This document shows, one piece after another, positions 47,906-55,966 of a stretch of 64,000 nucleotides of DNA. The stretch's first letter is position 1, and each line of letters starts with the position of its first letter. This DNA comes from an uncultured Aquimarina sp. (GTDB lineage Bacteria; Bacteroidota; Bacteroidia; Flavobacteriales; Flavobacteriaceae). Below the pieces are notes generated by a model. The model ran no database searches. It was not told the DNA's origin and was given only the letters and a program-made list of their open reading frames with translations. The stretch covers positions 16,459-80,458 of the forward strand of contig CANMDH010000025.1 in assembly GCA_947496555.1 (NCBI GenBank), written 5' to 3'. Position numbers and translations under genes: made by a program.

Positions 47906-48618
47906 TAGACCTAATACATAGAAGCGATGAAAAAGAGCTTATGGATGACCCATTGCTAGAAGAAAAAGCTTTGAAAATCGCTTTGTCTGATATTTCCAGA
48001 GTGAACTCGATGTTGGGCGGGAATAGTATAACGATCAATGCGGTTCACAAGCTTCTTAAAAATTCTGAAAGGGATAAAGAGGTGGTAATCCTCGATCTTG
48101 GTTGTGGTGATGGAGAAATGTTACGAAATATCTCAGATTCTTTCAGAAATCAAAACATAAAAATAAAGTTAATAGGCGTAGATTTAAATGAGAAAAGTTT
48201 GATCTATGCTAAAGAATTAAGTGGAGCATATCCAGAAATTACATTTCTTCATTTAAATCTTTTAGAAATCGATCAAGAAGCGTTTAGCTGTGATGTGATC
48301 ATTTGTACGTTGACTTTACATCATTTAACTTGTGAAGAAATCAAAAGGGTAATAAAAAAATCTGTTAAACTTGCTTCGACAGGAGTCATAATTAACGATC
48401 TTCAACGAAGTAAATTGGCGTATTATCTCTTTCGGCTATTTAGTTTCTTTTTCATAAAAGGGCATGTAGCCAAAAATGATGGTTTAATTTCAATAAAACG
48501 GGGGTTTAAAAAACAAGAATTGGTACGTTATGCAACAACACTTGACTTAAAAAGATATCATATCGATTGGAAATGGGCATTTAGGTATCGTTGGATTATT
48601 GAAACTAGTCAAGTATAA
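47899..48618 (+). CDS. SAM-dependent class I methyltransferase
   Basis: A 239-residue methyltransferase. VVILDLGCGDGEML is the SAM-binding motif I, IGVDLNEKSLIYAKE binds the ribose and CDVIICTLTLHHL is motif IV. It overlaps the preceding FAD gene and lies 18 bp before the type III PKS gene. It likely methylates the aromatic product of the PKS at O or C. Confidence 0.82.
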   Translation: MLVDLIHRSDEKELMDDPLLEEKALKIALSDISRVNSMLGGNSITINAVHKLLKNSERDKEVVILDLGCGDGEMLRNISDSFRNQNIKIKLIGVDLNEKSLIYAKELSGAYPEITFLHLNLLEIDQEAFSCDVIICTLTLHHLTCEEIKRVIKKSVKLASTGVIINDLQRSKLAYYLFRLFSFFFIKGHVAKNDGLISIKRGFKKQELVRYATTLDLKRYHIDWKWAFRYRWIIETSQV

Positions 48619-48636
48619 ATCAAAAAGCAGGAAAAT

Positions 48637-49689
48637 TTGGAGGTAAGAATAACTAAAGTCGTAAAACAGTTGCCTAAATATATGCGAGAAACCCAAGAAA
48701 TAGTACCTTTCGTTTCTCAATGGCTATCCGGTCAAGAAGAGCGTTATAGACGTAAAGTACTTAAAATATTTGAAAATGCAGCTGTAGATAGACGATATGG
48801 GATTATGAGTATCGAAGAAGTGTTTACTACCACTTCATTCGAAGAAAAAAATGATATTTATATCAGGGAAGTCAAAAAATTAGGAACCTCTGTTTTACAA
48901 AAGGCGCTACAGGAAGCCAATTGGGATCCTAAGTCTCTGGATTATATCATCACGGTAAGTTGTACCGGTATTATGATACCTTCTCTTGATGCTTTTATAA
49001 TCAATGATCTGGATTTACGACAAGATATAGTGAGACTTCCTGTTACCGAAATGGGTTGTGCGGCCGGAGTATCGGGTATCATTTATGCCAGAAACTTTTT
49101 ACAGGCTAATCCGGGTAAAAGGGCGGCGGTAATTGCGATCGAATCGCCAACGGCCACATTTCAGTTAGATGATTATAGTATGACTAACATGGTAAGTGCA
49201 GCTATTTTTGGTGACGGTGCCGCCTGTGCCTTATTATCTTCAGAAGAGGGAATAAGCGGCCCTAAAATAATTGGAGACGAGATGTATCATTTTTATGATG
49301 CCACAACAATGATGGGATTCGAACTAACAAATGGGGGATTGCAAATGGTTCTTGATCCAGAAGTGCCTCAAAAAATTGCAGAACATTTTCCAAATGTGAT
49401 ACATCCTTTTTTGAAGAAATTCAACAAAACGATACAAGATATTGATCATCTTATTTTTCACCCGGGAGGAAAGAAAATAATAAAAACCGTAGAAGACCTT
49501 TTTGATCACTTGGGTAAAAATATCGAAGATACCAAAGCCGTTTTAAAGGAATATGGAAATATGAGTAGTGCTACAGTTTTATACGTTCTTGAGCGTTTTA
49601 TGGATCAAAATCCTTCTGTAGGTGAAACGGGACTTATGCTTAGCTTTGGTCCTGGATTTTCGGCACAGCGAATATTATTAGAATGGTAA
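48637..49689 (+). CDS. Type III polyketide synthase (chalcone/stilbene synthase family)
   Basis: A 350-residue condensing enzyme starting at a TTG codon preceded by a purine-rich AGCAGGAAAA. The catalytic triad of the family is visible: Cys in VTEMGCAAGVSG, His in IFHPGGKKII and Asn in EYGNMSSATV. GPGFSAQRILLEW is the C-terminal signature near the active site. Such enzymes extend an acyl starter with malonyl-CoA and cyclise it to pyrones, resorcinols or naphthols. The neighbouring ACP suggests an ACP-bound or fatty starter. Product unknown. Confidence 0.9.
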   Translation: MEVRITKVVKQLPKYMRETQEIVPFVSQWLSGQEERYRRKVLKIFENAAVDRRYGIMSIEEVFTTTSFEEKNDIYIREVKKLGTSVLQKALQEANWDPKSLDYIITVSCTGIMIPSLDAFIINDLDLRQDIVRLPVTEMGCAAGVSGIIYARNFLQANPGKRAAVIAIESPTATFQLDDYSMTNMVSAAIFGDGAACALLSSEEGISGPKIIGDEMYHFYDATTMMGFELTNGGLQMVLDPEVPQKIAEHFPNVIHPFLKKFNKTIQDIDHLIFHPGGKKIIKTVEDLFDHLGKNIEDTKAVLKEYGNMSSATVLYVLERFMDQNPSVGETGLMLSFGPGFSAQRILLEW

Positions 49690-49697
49690 ATTATTGT

Positions 49698-49727
49698 CTG
49701 TCATATCGAGCAGAATCAAAATGACAG
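49698..49727. repeat. Small hairpin repeat CTGTCAT-N16-ATGACAG
   Basis: A 7-bp perfect inverted repeat around CGAGCAGAATCAA, between the PKS and reductase genes. It is the widespread flavobacterial 'TGTCAT..GAGC' intergenic element. It could weaken or process the operon mRNA. Confidence 0.5.
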
Positions 49728-49760
49728 GAAATATAACTGAAAAAAGTTTTAGGACTAGAA

Positions 49761-50552
49761 ATGAGCAAAGATTTCGAAAATAAAAACGAATGGGCACTTA
49801 TTTTAGGGGGCAGTACCGGATTAGGATTGGCCTCGGCCAAAAAGTTAGCTCGTCATGGTATGAATATCATTATTGTGCATCGCAATCGCAAAAGCGAATT
49901 GGTTCAAATTGAAAACAATTTTAAAGAAATCAAGGAGTTAGGCGTTCATTTTCTTTCATTGAATATCGATTTGGTAAAACCCGAAAAACGAGAAGAGGCA
50001 ATTTCAGAAATAAAAAATAATATTGGTGAGGGTAAAATAAAAACGCTCATTCATAGTGTTGCCAAAGGAAATCTAAAACCAATGATAGATGCCGAACGGG
50101 AACTAAAGAATGATGATTTTCATCTTACCATGGATGCAATGGCAATTAGCCTTTATGACTGGGTAAAATCTATCTATGATGCAAGAATATTTTCTAGTGA
50201 TAGTCGAGTAATTTCTTTTACCAGCGAGGGAAATACCAAAGCATGGAAAAACTATGCTGCGGTTTCGGCAGCCAAAGTTGCATTAGAGGCCATTACTAGA
50301 AGTATTGCACTAGAATTTGCACCTTACGGAATCAGAGCAAATTGTTTGCAACCCGGTGCAGTAGACACTCAATCTTTGCAAATGATACCTGGATACGAGC
50401 AAATAATTACGCATAGCCTGGAACGCAATCCATTTAATCGAATTACAACTCCAGAAGATGTAGCGAATGTAGTATATTTATTGTGCAAAGATGAAGCTGC
50501 GTGGATTAATGGTTGTGTGATACCCGTGAATGGAGGTGAACATATAAATTAA
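49761..50552 (+). CDS. SDR reductase, FabL/FabI-like enoyl-ACP reductase
   Basis: A 263-residue short-chain dehydrogenase. LILGGSTGLGLASAKKL is the cofactor loop. The active site reads NYAAVSAAKVALEAITRSIA: Tyr and Lys are six residues apart, the spacing of enoyl-ACP reductases (FabI, FabL), not the three-residue spacing of ketoreductases. GIRANCLQPGAVDT follows as in FabL. It would reduce a double bond on the ACP-bound chain. No separate ketoreductase gene is seen in the cluster. Confidence 0.75.
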   Translation: MSKDFENKNEWALILGGSTGLGLASAKKLARHGMNIIIVHRNRKSELVQIENNFKEIKELGVHFLSLNIDLVKPEKREEAISEIKNNIGEGKIKTLIHSVAKGNLKPMIDAERELKNDDFHLTMDAMAISLYDWVKSIYDARIFSSDSRVISFTSEGNTKAWKNYAAVSAAKVALEAITRSIALEFAPYGIRANCLQPGAVDTQSLQMIPGYEQIITHSLERNPFNRITTPEDVANVVYLLCKDEAAWINGCVIPVNGGEHIN

Positions 50553-50564
50553 ATATCATTGAAA

Positions 50565-51050
50565 ATGAAAAGTATAGGCATTTTATTGTTGCCATTTTTA
50601 CTGTACACTTCTTCTTGTAAAGAAGATGATAGCACAACCGGTAACGAACTTCCAAGTGGAAATAATGGAATCCTTGCAGAAATTGTAAGTGTTTCTGTAG
50701 CTGGAGAAGAAAATGGTTACACTTTTAGCGTGGGCATTAAGAGCCCCGATACAGGTTGTAATCAATATGCCGATTGGTGGGAAGTGATTTCTGAAGAAGG
50801 ATCGTTGCTATACAGAAGAATTTTGGCACATAGCCATGTAAACGAGCAACCCTTTGTGCGTTCTGGAGGTCCGGTCAATATCACAAAAGACCAAACGGTA
50901 TATATAAGAGCGCATATGAATACGAGCGGATATGGAGAAACTATATTTAGAGGAAATGTAACCGGAGGATTTACAAAGAATACCTTAGAAAAAACGTTTG
51001 CCAGTCAGTTGGAAACGGAAGAACCCTTACCTAGTGGATGTGCATTTTAA
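50565..51050 (+). CDS. Small lipoprotein inside the PKS cluster
   Basis: A 161-residue protein from the ATG at 50565 (a TTG six bases upstream is less likely). Leader plus LLYTSSCKEDD gives a lipobox. The mature part has 'GCNQYADWWEVISEEG' and 'LLYRRILAHSHVNEQPF', and ends with a cysteine (SGCAF). No family is recognised. Its position between the reductase and dehydratase genes, with 12 and 13 bp gaps, means it is co-transcribed with biosynthetic genes; a role in export or placing the product in the envelope is only a guess. Confidence 0.7.
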   Translation: MKSIGILLLPFLLYTSSCKEDDSTTGNELPSGNNGILAEIVSVSVAGEENGYTFSVGIKSPDTGCNQYADWWEVISEEGSLLYRRILAHSHVNEQPFVRSGGPVNITKDQTVYIRAHMNTSGYGETIFRGNVTGGFTKNTLEKTFASQLETEEPLPSGCAF

Positions 51051-51063
51051 AACCTAAAAATAA

Positions 51064-51501
51064 GTGACTAAAGAAGATATCATACAAAAATTACCCTATA
51101 CCAAACCGTTTCTGTTTGTAGATGAGATTATGGAAATCGATGACGATCACATAAAAGGAGCGTACACTTTTTTACAAGATGAATACTTTTATGAAGGGCA
51201 TTTCAAAAATAACCCCGTGACTCCTGGGGTGATTTTGACCGAGTGTATGGCGCAGATAGGATTGGCTTGTTTTGGAATTTATCTATTAAAGGGTGCCTGG
51301 GATCAAGGTGATTGGAGTGTGGCAATGACAAGCAATGAAGTTAATTTTTACAAACCCGTCTTTCCTGGTGAAAAAGTAACGGTAATTGGAGAGAAAGTAT
51401 ATTTCAGATTCAATAAATTAAAATGCAATGTAGCAATGTATAATTCTGAAGAAGTTTTAGTAGCAAAAGGAGTGGTAGCCGGAATAGCATTCAAAAAATA
51501 A
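51064..51501 (+). CDS. FabZ-like 3-hydroxyacyl-ACP dehydratase
   Basis: A 145-residue hotdog-fold protein, GTG start. KPFLFVDEIMEIDDD opens the fold; GHFKNNPVTPGVILTECMAQ is the FabZ catalytic segment, with His in GHF and the acid Glu in TECMAQ. It dehydrates the ACP-bound chain in the dedicated acyl-building set. Confidence 0.85.
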   Translation: MTKEDIIQKLPYTKPFLFVDEIMEIDDDHIKGAYTFLQDEYFYEGHFKNNPVTPGVILTECMAQIGLACFGIYLLKGAWDQGDWSVAMTSNEVNFYKPVFPGEKVTVIGEKVYFRFNKLKCNVAMYNSEEVLVAKGVVAGIAFKK

Positions 51502-51508
51502 AGATAAT

Positions 51509-52396
51509 ATGAGTTTTGGGTATCTGCTGGTTAAACTAGTTCTAAAAATAAAAGGAGAGAAGCAATCCTGGTCTCAGAACCCAATTGATTATCAAAAAAA
51601 GAGAAAGCAAAACATACATACACCAAATAAATGGTTGTTATATGGCTGTTCATTTAAGTCTACGAAAATTGGAAAGAATAAAATTACCAATATAACGCCA
51701 AAGAATCTACATAGCGATTTTTTAATATTGTATTGCCATGGTGGTGCTTTTGTTTATGGTCCAACAAAAGAAAACTGGAAAATGCTTGCAAAAGTGGCGA
51801 GGAAATCTGGTTCAAAAGTGTGGATGATTGATTATCCCAAAGCCCCAGAAAATACCATAGAAACTATTACAGAAAATGTTTATCAGGTGTATCAAGAAGC
51901 TGTTAAGGTATCTAAGCCTTCAAAAATTATCCTGATGGGTGATTCTGCCGGCGGAAGTCTGATACTTACCCTTGCTCAGCGATTGGTAAAAGAACAAAAA
52001 GAGCTTCCTAACCGTTTGATACCAATAACACCAGTGGTAGATGCAAGTGTAAGCAATCCTAAAATTGAAGAAATAGATAAGATAGATCCCATATTAAGTA
52101 TAAACGGTGTATTGTCGGCAAATAAAATGTGTGTAGGAGCATTGTCTTTAAAAGATCCTTTAATTTCTCCAATTTATGGAGATTTAAAAAATCTTCCACC
52201 CATACATTTGTTTATGGCTACAGACGATATATTGACGCCAGATCAGGAGATATTTGTAGATAAAATTAAACAAAACGATGGAGATATTGATGTAATCCTT
52301 GGGGAGGGGCTTCCCCATGTTTGGCCCATACTTCCGATCATGACAGAAGCTAAAGCTGGGATAGATGAGATTGTTGCGATTATAAATAAAGCATAA
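51509..52396 (+). CDS. Alpha/beta hydrolase, hormone-sensitive-lipase family
   Basis: A 295-residue esterase. YCHGGAFVYG is the HGG oxyanion motif of the HSL family, MGDSAGGSL holds the nucleophile Ser, ATDDILTPDQE the Asp, and EGLPHVWPIL the His. It sits 7 bp after the dehydratase gene and 1 bp before the ketosynthase gene. It may release or trim the acyl product. Confidence 0.8.
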   Translation: MSFGYLLVKLVLKIKGEKQSWSQNPIDYQKKRKQNIHTPNKWLLYGCSFKSTKIGKNKITNITPKNLHSDFLILYCHGGAFVYGPTKENWKMLAKVARKSGSKVWMIDYPKAPENTIETITENVYQVYQEAVKVSKPSKIILMGDSAGGSLILTLAQRLVKEQKELPNRLIPITPVVDASVSNPKIEEIDKIDPILSINGVLSANKMCVGALSLKDPLISPIYGDLKNLPPIHLFMATDDILTPDQEIFVDKIKQNDGDIDVILGEGLPHVWPILPIMTEAKAGIDEIVAIINKA

Positions 52397-52397
52397 A

Positions 52398-53681
52398 GTG
52401 AATAAAGAAAGGGTAGTTATAACGGGATTAGGAGTTGTTGCACCAAATGGAACGAACGTTTCAGAATTTAAAAATGCAATTAAAAATGGCAGAGGCGGAA
52501 TACGCTACCTAGAAGAATTAAAAACTCTTAAATTCTCATGTCAAATAGCTGGTTATCCAATATATAAAAATGATTATCTAAATAAATACTTTAATCCTAT
52601 TCAATTAAAAGGACTAAATGCGTCAGGGTTAGAGTATGGTGTAATTGCGGGTGTTGATGCCTGGAAAGATGCTGGATTATCAATTAGTGATGATGCCAAA
52701 TCGCCATTGTGGGATTGTGGAGTTATTTTTGGGACTGGGATTTTAGGTGTGGATAAATTTCGGGAAGCGATTCACAAAGTAGACGATGGAAACGTGAGGC
52801 GTTTGGGAAGTAATACTGTTATCCAGACTATGGCCAGCGGCATTAGTGCTTTTTTGGGCGGTATGTTGGGCTGTGGAAATGTGGTTACTACCAACTCATC
52901 TGCCTGTAGCACCGGTACTGAAGCGATTCTTATGGCATATGACCGTATTACTCAAGGAGAAGCAGAAATTATTTTGGCAGGCAGTACCAGTGATAGTGGT
53001 CCATATGTTTGGGGAGGTTTTGATGCTATGCGCATTTTACCGTATAAGTATAATGATAATCCAACTGAAGCCTCGAGACCTATGAGCGCATCTGCCAGTG
53101 GTTTTGTACCCGGAAGTGGAGCAGGAGCTTTAGTGATAGAAAGTCTGGATAGCGCTCAAAAGCGCGGAGCGAACATTTATGCTGAAATTTTGGGCGGACA
53201 TGTAAATAGCGGGGGACAACGAAACGGAGGCAGCATGACCGCTCCCAATAGTGAAGCTGTACAACGATGTATTACAAAAGCAGTAGATAATTCTGGAATA
53301 CATCCCGATGATATCGATGCCATTAATGGCCATTTGACCGCAACCACCAAAGATCCTGTCGAAATCCAAAATTGGTGCAAAGCACTTGGGCGGCAAGGTG
53401 CTGATTTTCCATATGTAAATTCATTAAAAAGTTTGGTTGGGCATTGCCTCGCTGCTTCGGGCAGTATAGAGAGTGTTGCGACCGTCTTGCAATTAAAAGA
53501 AAATTTCATTTTTGGAAATATAAACTGTGAAGACCTGCATCCAGAAATCGCATCGATAGTACATAGAGATCAAATCCCAACAAAAACATTAGATTTTTCA
53601 GCCAATATTATTGCAAAAGCAAGTTTTGGATTTGGAGATGTAAATGCTTGTGTTATCTTTAAAAAATATAATTTGATGTAA
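52398..53681 (+). CDS. Beta-ketoacyl-ACP synthase (FabF-like)
   Basis: A 427-residue condensing enzyme, GTG start. VVITGLGVVAPNGTN opens it. The triad is Cys in TNSSACSTGTEAI, His in NGHLTATTKDPVE and His in SLVGHCLAASG. No chain-length-factor partner is present, so it works alone. It should elongate the dedicated starter chain with malonyl-ACP. A possible promoter-free tight spacing (1 bp) shows it is in the operon. Confidence 0.88.
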   Translation: MNKERVVITGLGVVAPNGTNVSEFKNAIKNGRGGIRYLEELKTLKFSCQIAGYPIYKNDYLNKYFNPIQLKGLNASGLEYGVIAGVDAWKDAGLSISDDAKSPLWDCGVIFGTGILGVDKFREAIHKVDDGNVRRLGSNTVIQTMASGISAFLGGMLGCGNVVTTNSSACSTGTEAILMAYDRITQGEAEIILAGSTSDSGPYVWGGFDAMRILPYKYNDNPTEASRPMSASASGFVPGSGAGALVIESLDSAQKRGANIYAEILGGHVNSGGQRNGGSMTAPNSEAVQRCITKAVDNSGIHPDDIDAINGHLTATTKDPVEIQNWCKALGRQGADFPYVNSLKSLVGHCLAASGSIESVATVLQLKENFIFGNINCEDLHPEIASIVHRDQIPTKTLDFSANIIAKASFGFGDVNACVIFKKYNLM

Positions 53682-53720
53682 AAATAAATGATTATCTGTA
53701 ATGTGTAATAAGTTATAATT

Positions 53721-53830
53721 GTCAATCCGAACTGGTTTCAAGTTCTCATCATAAATCATTATTTATGCACATAATGAGATTCCGAAATAAACCTGCCTAC
53801 CTGCGGTAATGCAGGCAGGTTCGGATTGAC
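53721..53830. repeat. 110-bp MITE-like element with 12-bp terminal inverted repeats
   Basis: GTCAATCCGAAC at 53721-53732 is the exact inverse of GTTCGGATTGAC at 53819-53830. Inside, ACCTGCCT (53791-53798) and AGGCAGGT (53813-53820) form a second hairpin. It lies between the ketosynthase and ACP genes of one operon. Confidence 0.75.
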
Positions 53831-53879
53831 GTTAAATAATAGTATTATTACACAAAACGTACATTCGATAAAAACAATT

Positions 53880-54134
53880 ATGACTAACAAAGAATTGCTT
53901 TCAAAGTTAAAAACAATAATCACTCCGTATGTTCAAAATCAGGTGGGACTTGAAAACCTTACTGAGGATACTGATTTTATAAAAGATCTTGAGATCAATT
54001 CTGCCAATTTGGTTGATGTAATACTCGATGTTGAAGACGAGTTTGATATCGAAATAGACAACGAAGCTATGGAGAAAATGCTAACGGTTAAAGCTTCAAT
54101 CGAAGTGATTGAAGACAAATTAGCTAAAAAATGA
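53880..54134 (+). CDS. Acyl carrier protein
   Basis: An 84-residue ACP from the ATG at 53880; the frame opens further upstream but runs into the inverted-repeat element. The phosphopantetheine serine lies in LEINSANLVDVILDVEDEF, which is the LGxDSL equivalent. FDIEIDNEAMEKMLTV is typical of helix III. It overlaps the transferase gene by four bases. It carries the growing acyl chain of the cluster. Confidence 0.88.
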   Translation: MTNKELLSKLKTIITPYVQNQVGLENLTEDTDFIKDLEINSANLVDVILDVEDEFDIEIDNEAMEKMLTVKASIEVIEDKLAKK

Positions 54135-54670
54135 TTGGGAACGATATTGTTGATCTAGAACTTGCTAGGACACAAAGTAATTGGCAACGCAAAGGTTGGC
54201 TCCAAAAGTTATTTACCCAAAAAGAACAACAACATATTTTATCGTCTGCCGATCCCACACTCCAAGTATGGATATTATGGAGTAGGAAAGAGGCTGCCTA
54301 TAAAGCGCACCAACGTAGGTTTGGTCTGAAACCCAGGTATAATCCTAAGAAAATCGAATGCGGACCAAAAGAAAGCCTTACTATTGATGGATTTGTATAT
54401 CAAGTCGTTTCCCAATGCACACCACACTACGCGTATAGTGTAGCCAAAGCACAGGATAATGTGGTTCATTCAGAAATATTTGAAACAAAAACCAATATCC
54501 GAGCCCAGCTTAAAAAAACGGTACGCAAAAGATTGGGAGAACCATCATTGATTTCATTCGAAAGGGATAGGAATGGAATCCCAATTATGAGGATAAACGA
54601 AGTTCTTTCCAATATTCCATTCTCTTTTACACATCATGGTAGATACTCTGCCTACCTTGTGAAAGCTTAA
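54131..54670 (+). CDS. 4'-phosphopantetheinyl transferase (Sfp/AcpS superfamily)
   Basis: A 179-residue transferase that activates carrier proteins. IGNDIVDLELA holds the first Mg-binding Asp and ILWSRKEAAYKAHQRRFG the WxxKEA catalytic motif. It overlaps the ACP gene (ATGA), so the ACP is its likely partner. It could also serve the NRPS-like protein at the left end of the window. Confidence 0.88.
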   Translation: MIGNDIVDLELARTQSNWQRKGWLQKLFTQKEQQHILSSADPTLQVWILWSRKEAAYKAHQRRFGLKPRYNPKKIECGPKESLTIDGFVYQVVSQCTPHYAYSVAKAQDNVVHSEIFETKTNIRAQLKKTVRKRLGEPSLISFERDRNGIPIMRINEVLSNIPFSFTHHGRYSAYLVKA

Positions 54671-54779
54671 AGTTTATTACGTTTCGATTATCGGTTTTGT
54701 ATAATAAAAATATAAACTGCGTCACGCCGAATTTATTTCAGCATCTTACCCTATTAGAAATCAATGTTTTGTGCATGAG

Positions 54780-54800
54780 ATCCTGAATCAAGTTCAGGAT
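54780..54800. repeat. Hairpin ATCCTGAA-TCAAG-TTCAGGAT
   Basis: Perfect 8-bp stem, 5-nt loop, after the end of the polyketide cluster. It is a common intergenic repeat of flavobacteria (a CTTCAAG..TTCAGGATGACAG type) and could act as a terminator, though there is no T run. Confidence 0.55.
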
Positions 54801-54839
54801 GACAGATCTATTATGATTAACACGGGTATTAATATTTCG

Positions 54840-55427
54840 TTAGTTTAATATTGGGAAATGAAACTGGACCTCGAGTTTGTTTTTTTCTCGCTCGTCATGA
54901 ATATTAACTCCAAAATCACTGGTATAAATTGTTGTTTTACCCACTAATTTTGTGTCATCCAAGATAAATGTCAGGATTACTTCTTTTTGAGTTCCCTTAA
55001 TTGTTAAGTTACCAATCACCTTGTATGTGTTTTCTTCAAAAGGAACCACTTGCTTGCTTTCAAAAGCAATTTTGGGGTATTTTCTTTTATAGAAAAACTT
55101 TTCCCACATTAAGTGTCCATCTCGCAAAAAATTACCTGTATCTATGGTTTTAACCAATGCTGTACCTTTAAAAGAAGCATTATCGGGGTCTGCAGGGTTA
55201 AAATCAATTGTGAAATCGAGTCCACCAATGGTGCCCGAGGTTTCATCTTCGATAAAATTAAAAGTAACTTTTGAGCCTGACTTATCAATCTCTAACCCTT
55301 TGTAGTCATTAATCAATGCATACTCCCGAGGAGTTGAAACATAGCCATCATCGGGGACAGGGAAGTTGCTCTGACCAAATCCATGTACAGCACTAATAAA
55401 AATAATAATGCCAAGAAACGTTTTCAT
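54840..55427 (-). CDS. YceI-like periplasmic protein
   Basis: A 195-residue exported protein: signal peptide of about 18 residues ending HGFGQ. The fold follows the YceI lipid-binding barrel: GSKVTFNFIEDETSGTIGGL at the start, SFKGTALVKTIDTGNFLRD, HLMWEKFFYKRKYPKIAFES, then YKVIGNLTIKGTQKEVILTF. The family binds polyisoprenoid-type lipids, for example quinones. It is monocistronic. Confidence 0.82.
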   Translation of the reverse strand: MKTFLGIIIFISAVHGFGQSNFPVPDDGYVSTPREYALINDYKGLEIDKSGSKVTFNFIEDETSGTIGGLDFTIDFNPADPDNASFKGTALVKTIDTGNFLRDGHLMWEKFFYKRKYPKIAFESKQVVPFEENTYKVIGNLTIKGTQKEVILTFILDDTKLVGKTTIYTSDFGVNIHDEREKNKLEVQFHFPILN

Positions 55428-55742
55428 AAATAAAGTGTATTGCTTCTAAAATTAAAGATTATCAACAACCATTCCAAGGTTTCTTACAATTTTAAGAACA
55501 CGGTTAGGGGATTTTATCCTGATCAATATAGGGGTTTTAACGCTTTTATGATATCCCAATCTCATATACTTTTGAAAAGATCTTTAAAAAATATCCAAGG
55601 AATAGGTTTGTAGGATTTTGGATTACATAGATCATAAAATAAATATAAAGTCATAGAAACGAGTAGATTAAAATTAAAAAAAATAATAACTTAGGAATAA
55701 AATAGATAGTTAGCCAGATATTTAATCTAAAAATGTTGAGTT
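55428..55742. other. Gene-free stretch
   Basis: A+T-rich DNA with no coding frame; probably holds the promoters of the YceI gene (minus) and of the small basic protein gene (plus). I see no other feature. Confidence 0.4.
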
Positions 55743-55919
55743 ATGAGTAGAAAAGAAAAGCCAGCTAAGAAGAGACGTTTTGCAGATTTCCAGACTAAAT
55801 ATCGGCGGTCATCAAACTTTGGTTATGGATCCAAAAGAGATCGATTTGCAATTGCCGGTAATGGAGAATTATTTGCTTCAGACGATTTTTCTGAAGAAAA
55901 GAAAGAAGACAAAAAGTAA
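55743..55919 (+). CDS. Small basic protein, 58 residues
   Basis: Starts MSRKEKPAKKRRFADFQTKY and ends DDFSEEKKEDKK. It is lysine/arginine-rich at the N-terminus and acidic at the C-terminus, with 'RFAIAGNGELFASDDFSE' between. No family is recognised. The codon pattern, a full-length frame and a normal start-stop in an otherwise open gap make a real small gene more likely than not. A nucleic-acid-binding role is suggested only by the basic stretch. Confidence 0.5.
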   Translation: MSRKEKPAKKRRFADFQTKYRRSSNFGYGSKRDRFAIAGNGELFASDDFSEEKKEDKK

Positions 55920-55966
55920 TCAAGATTCATTGTCACTACAAAACGCGTAATAGTACCCCTTAATGA

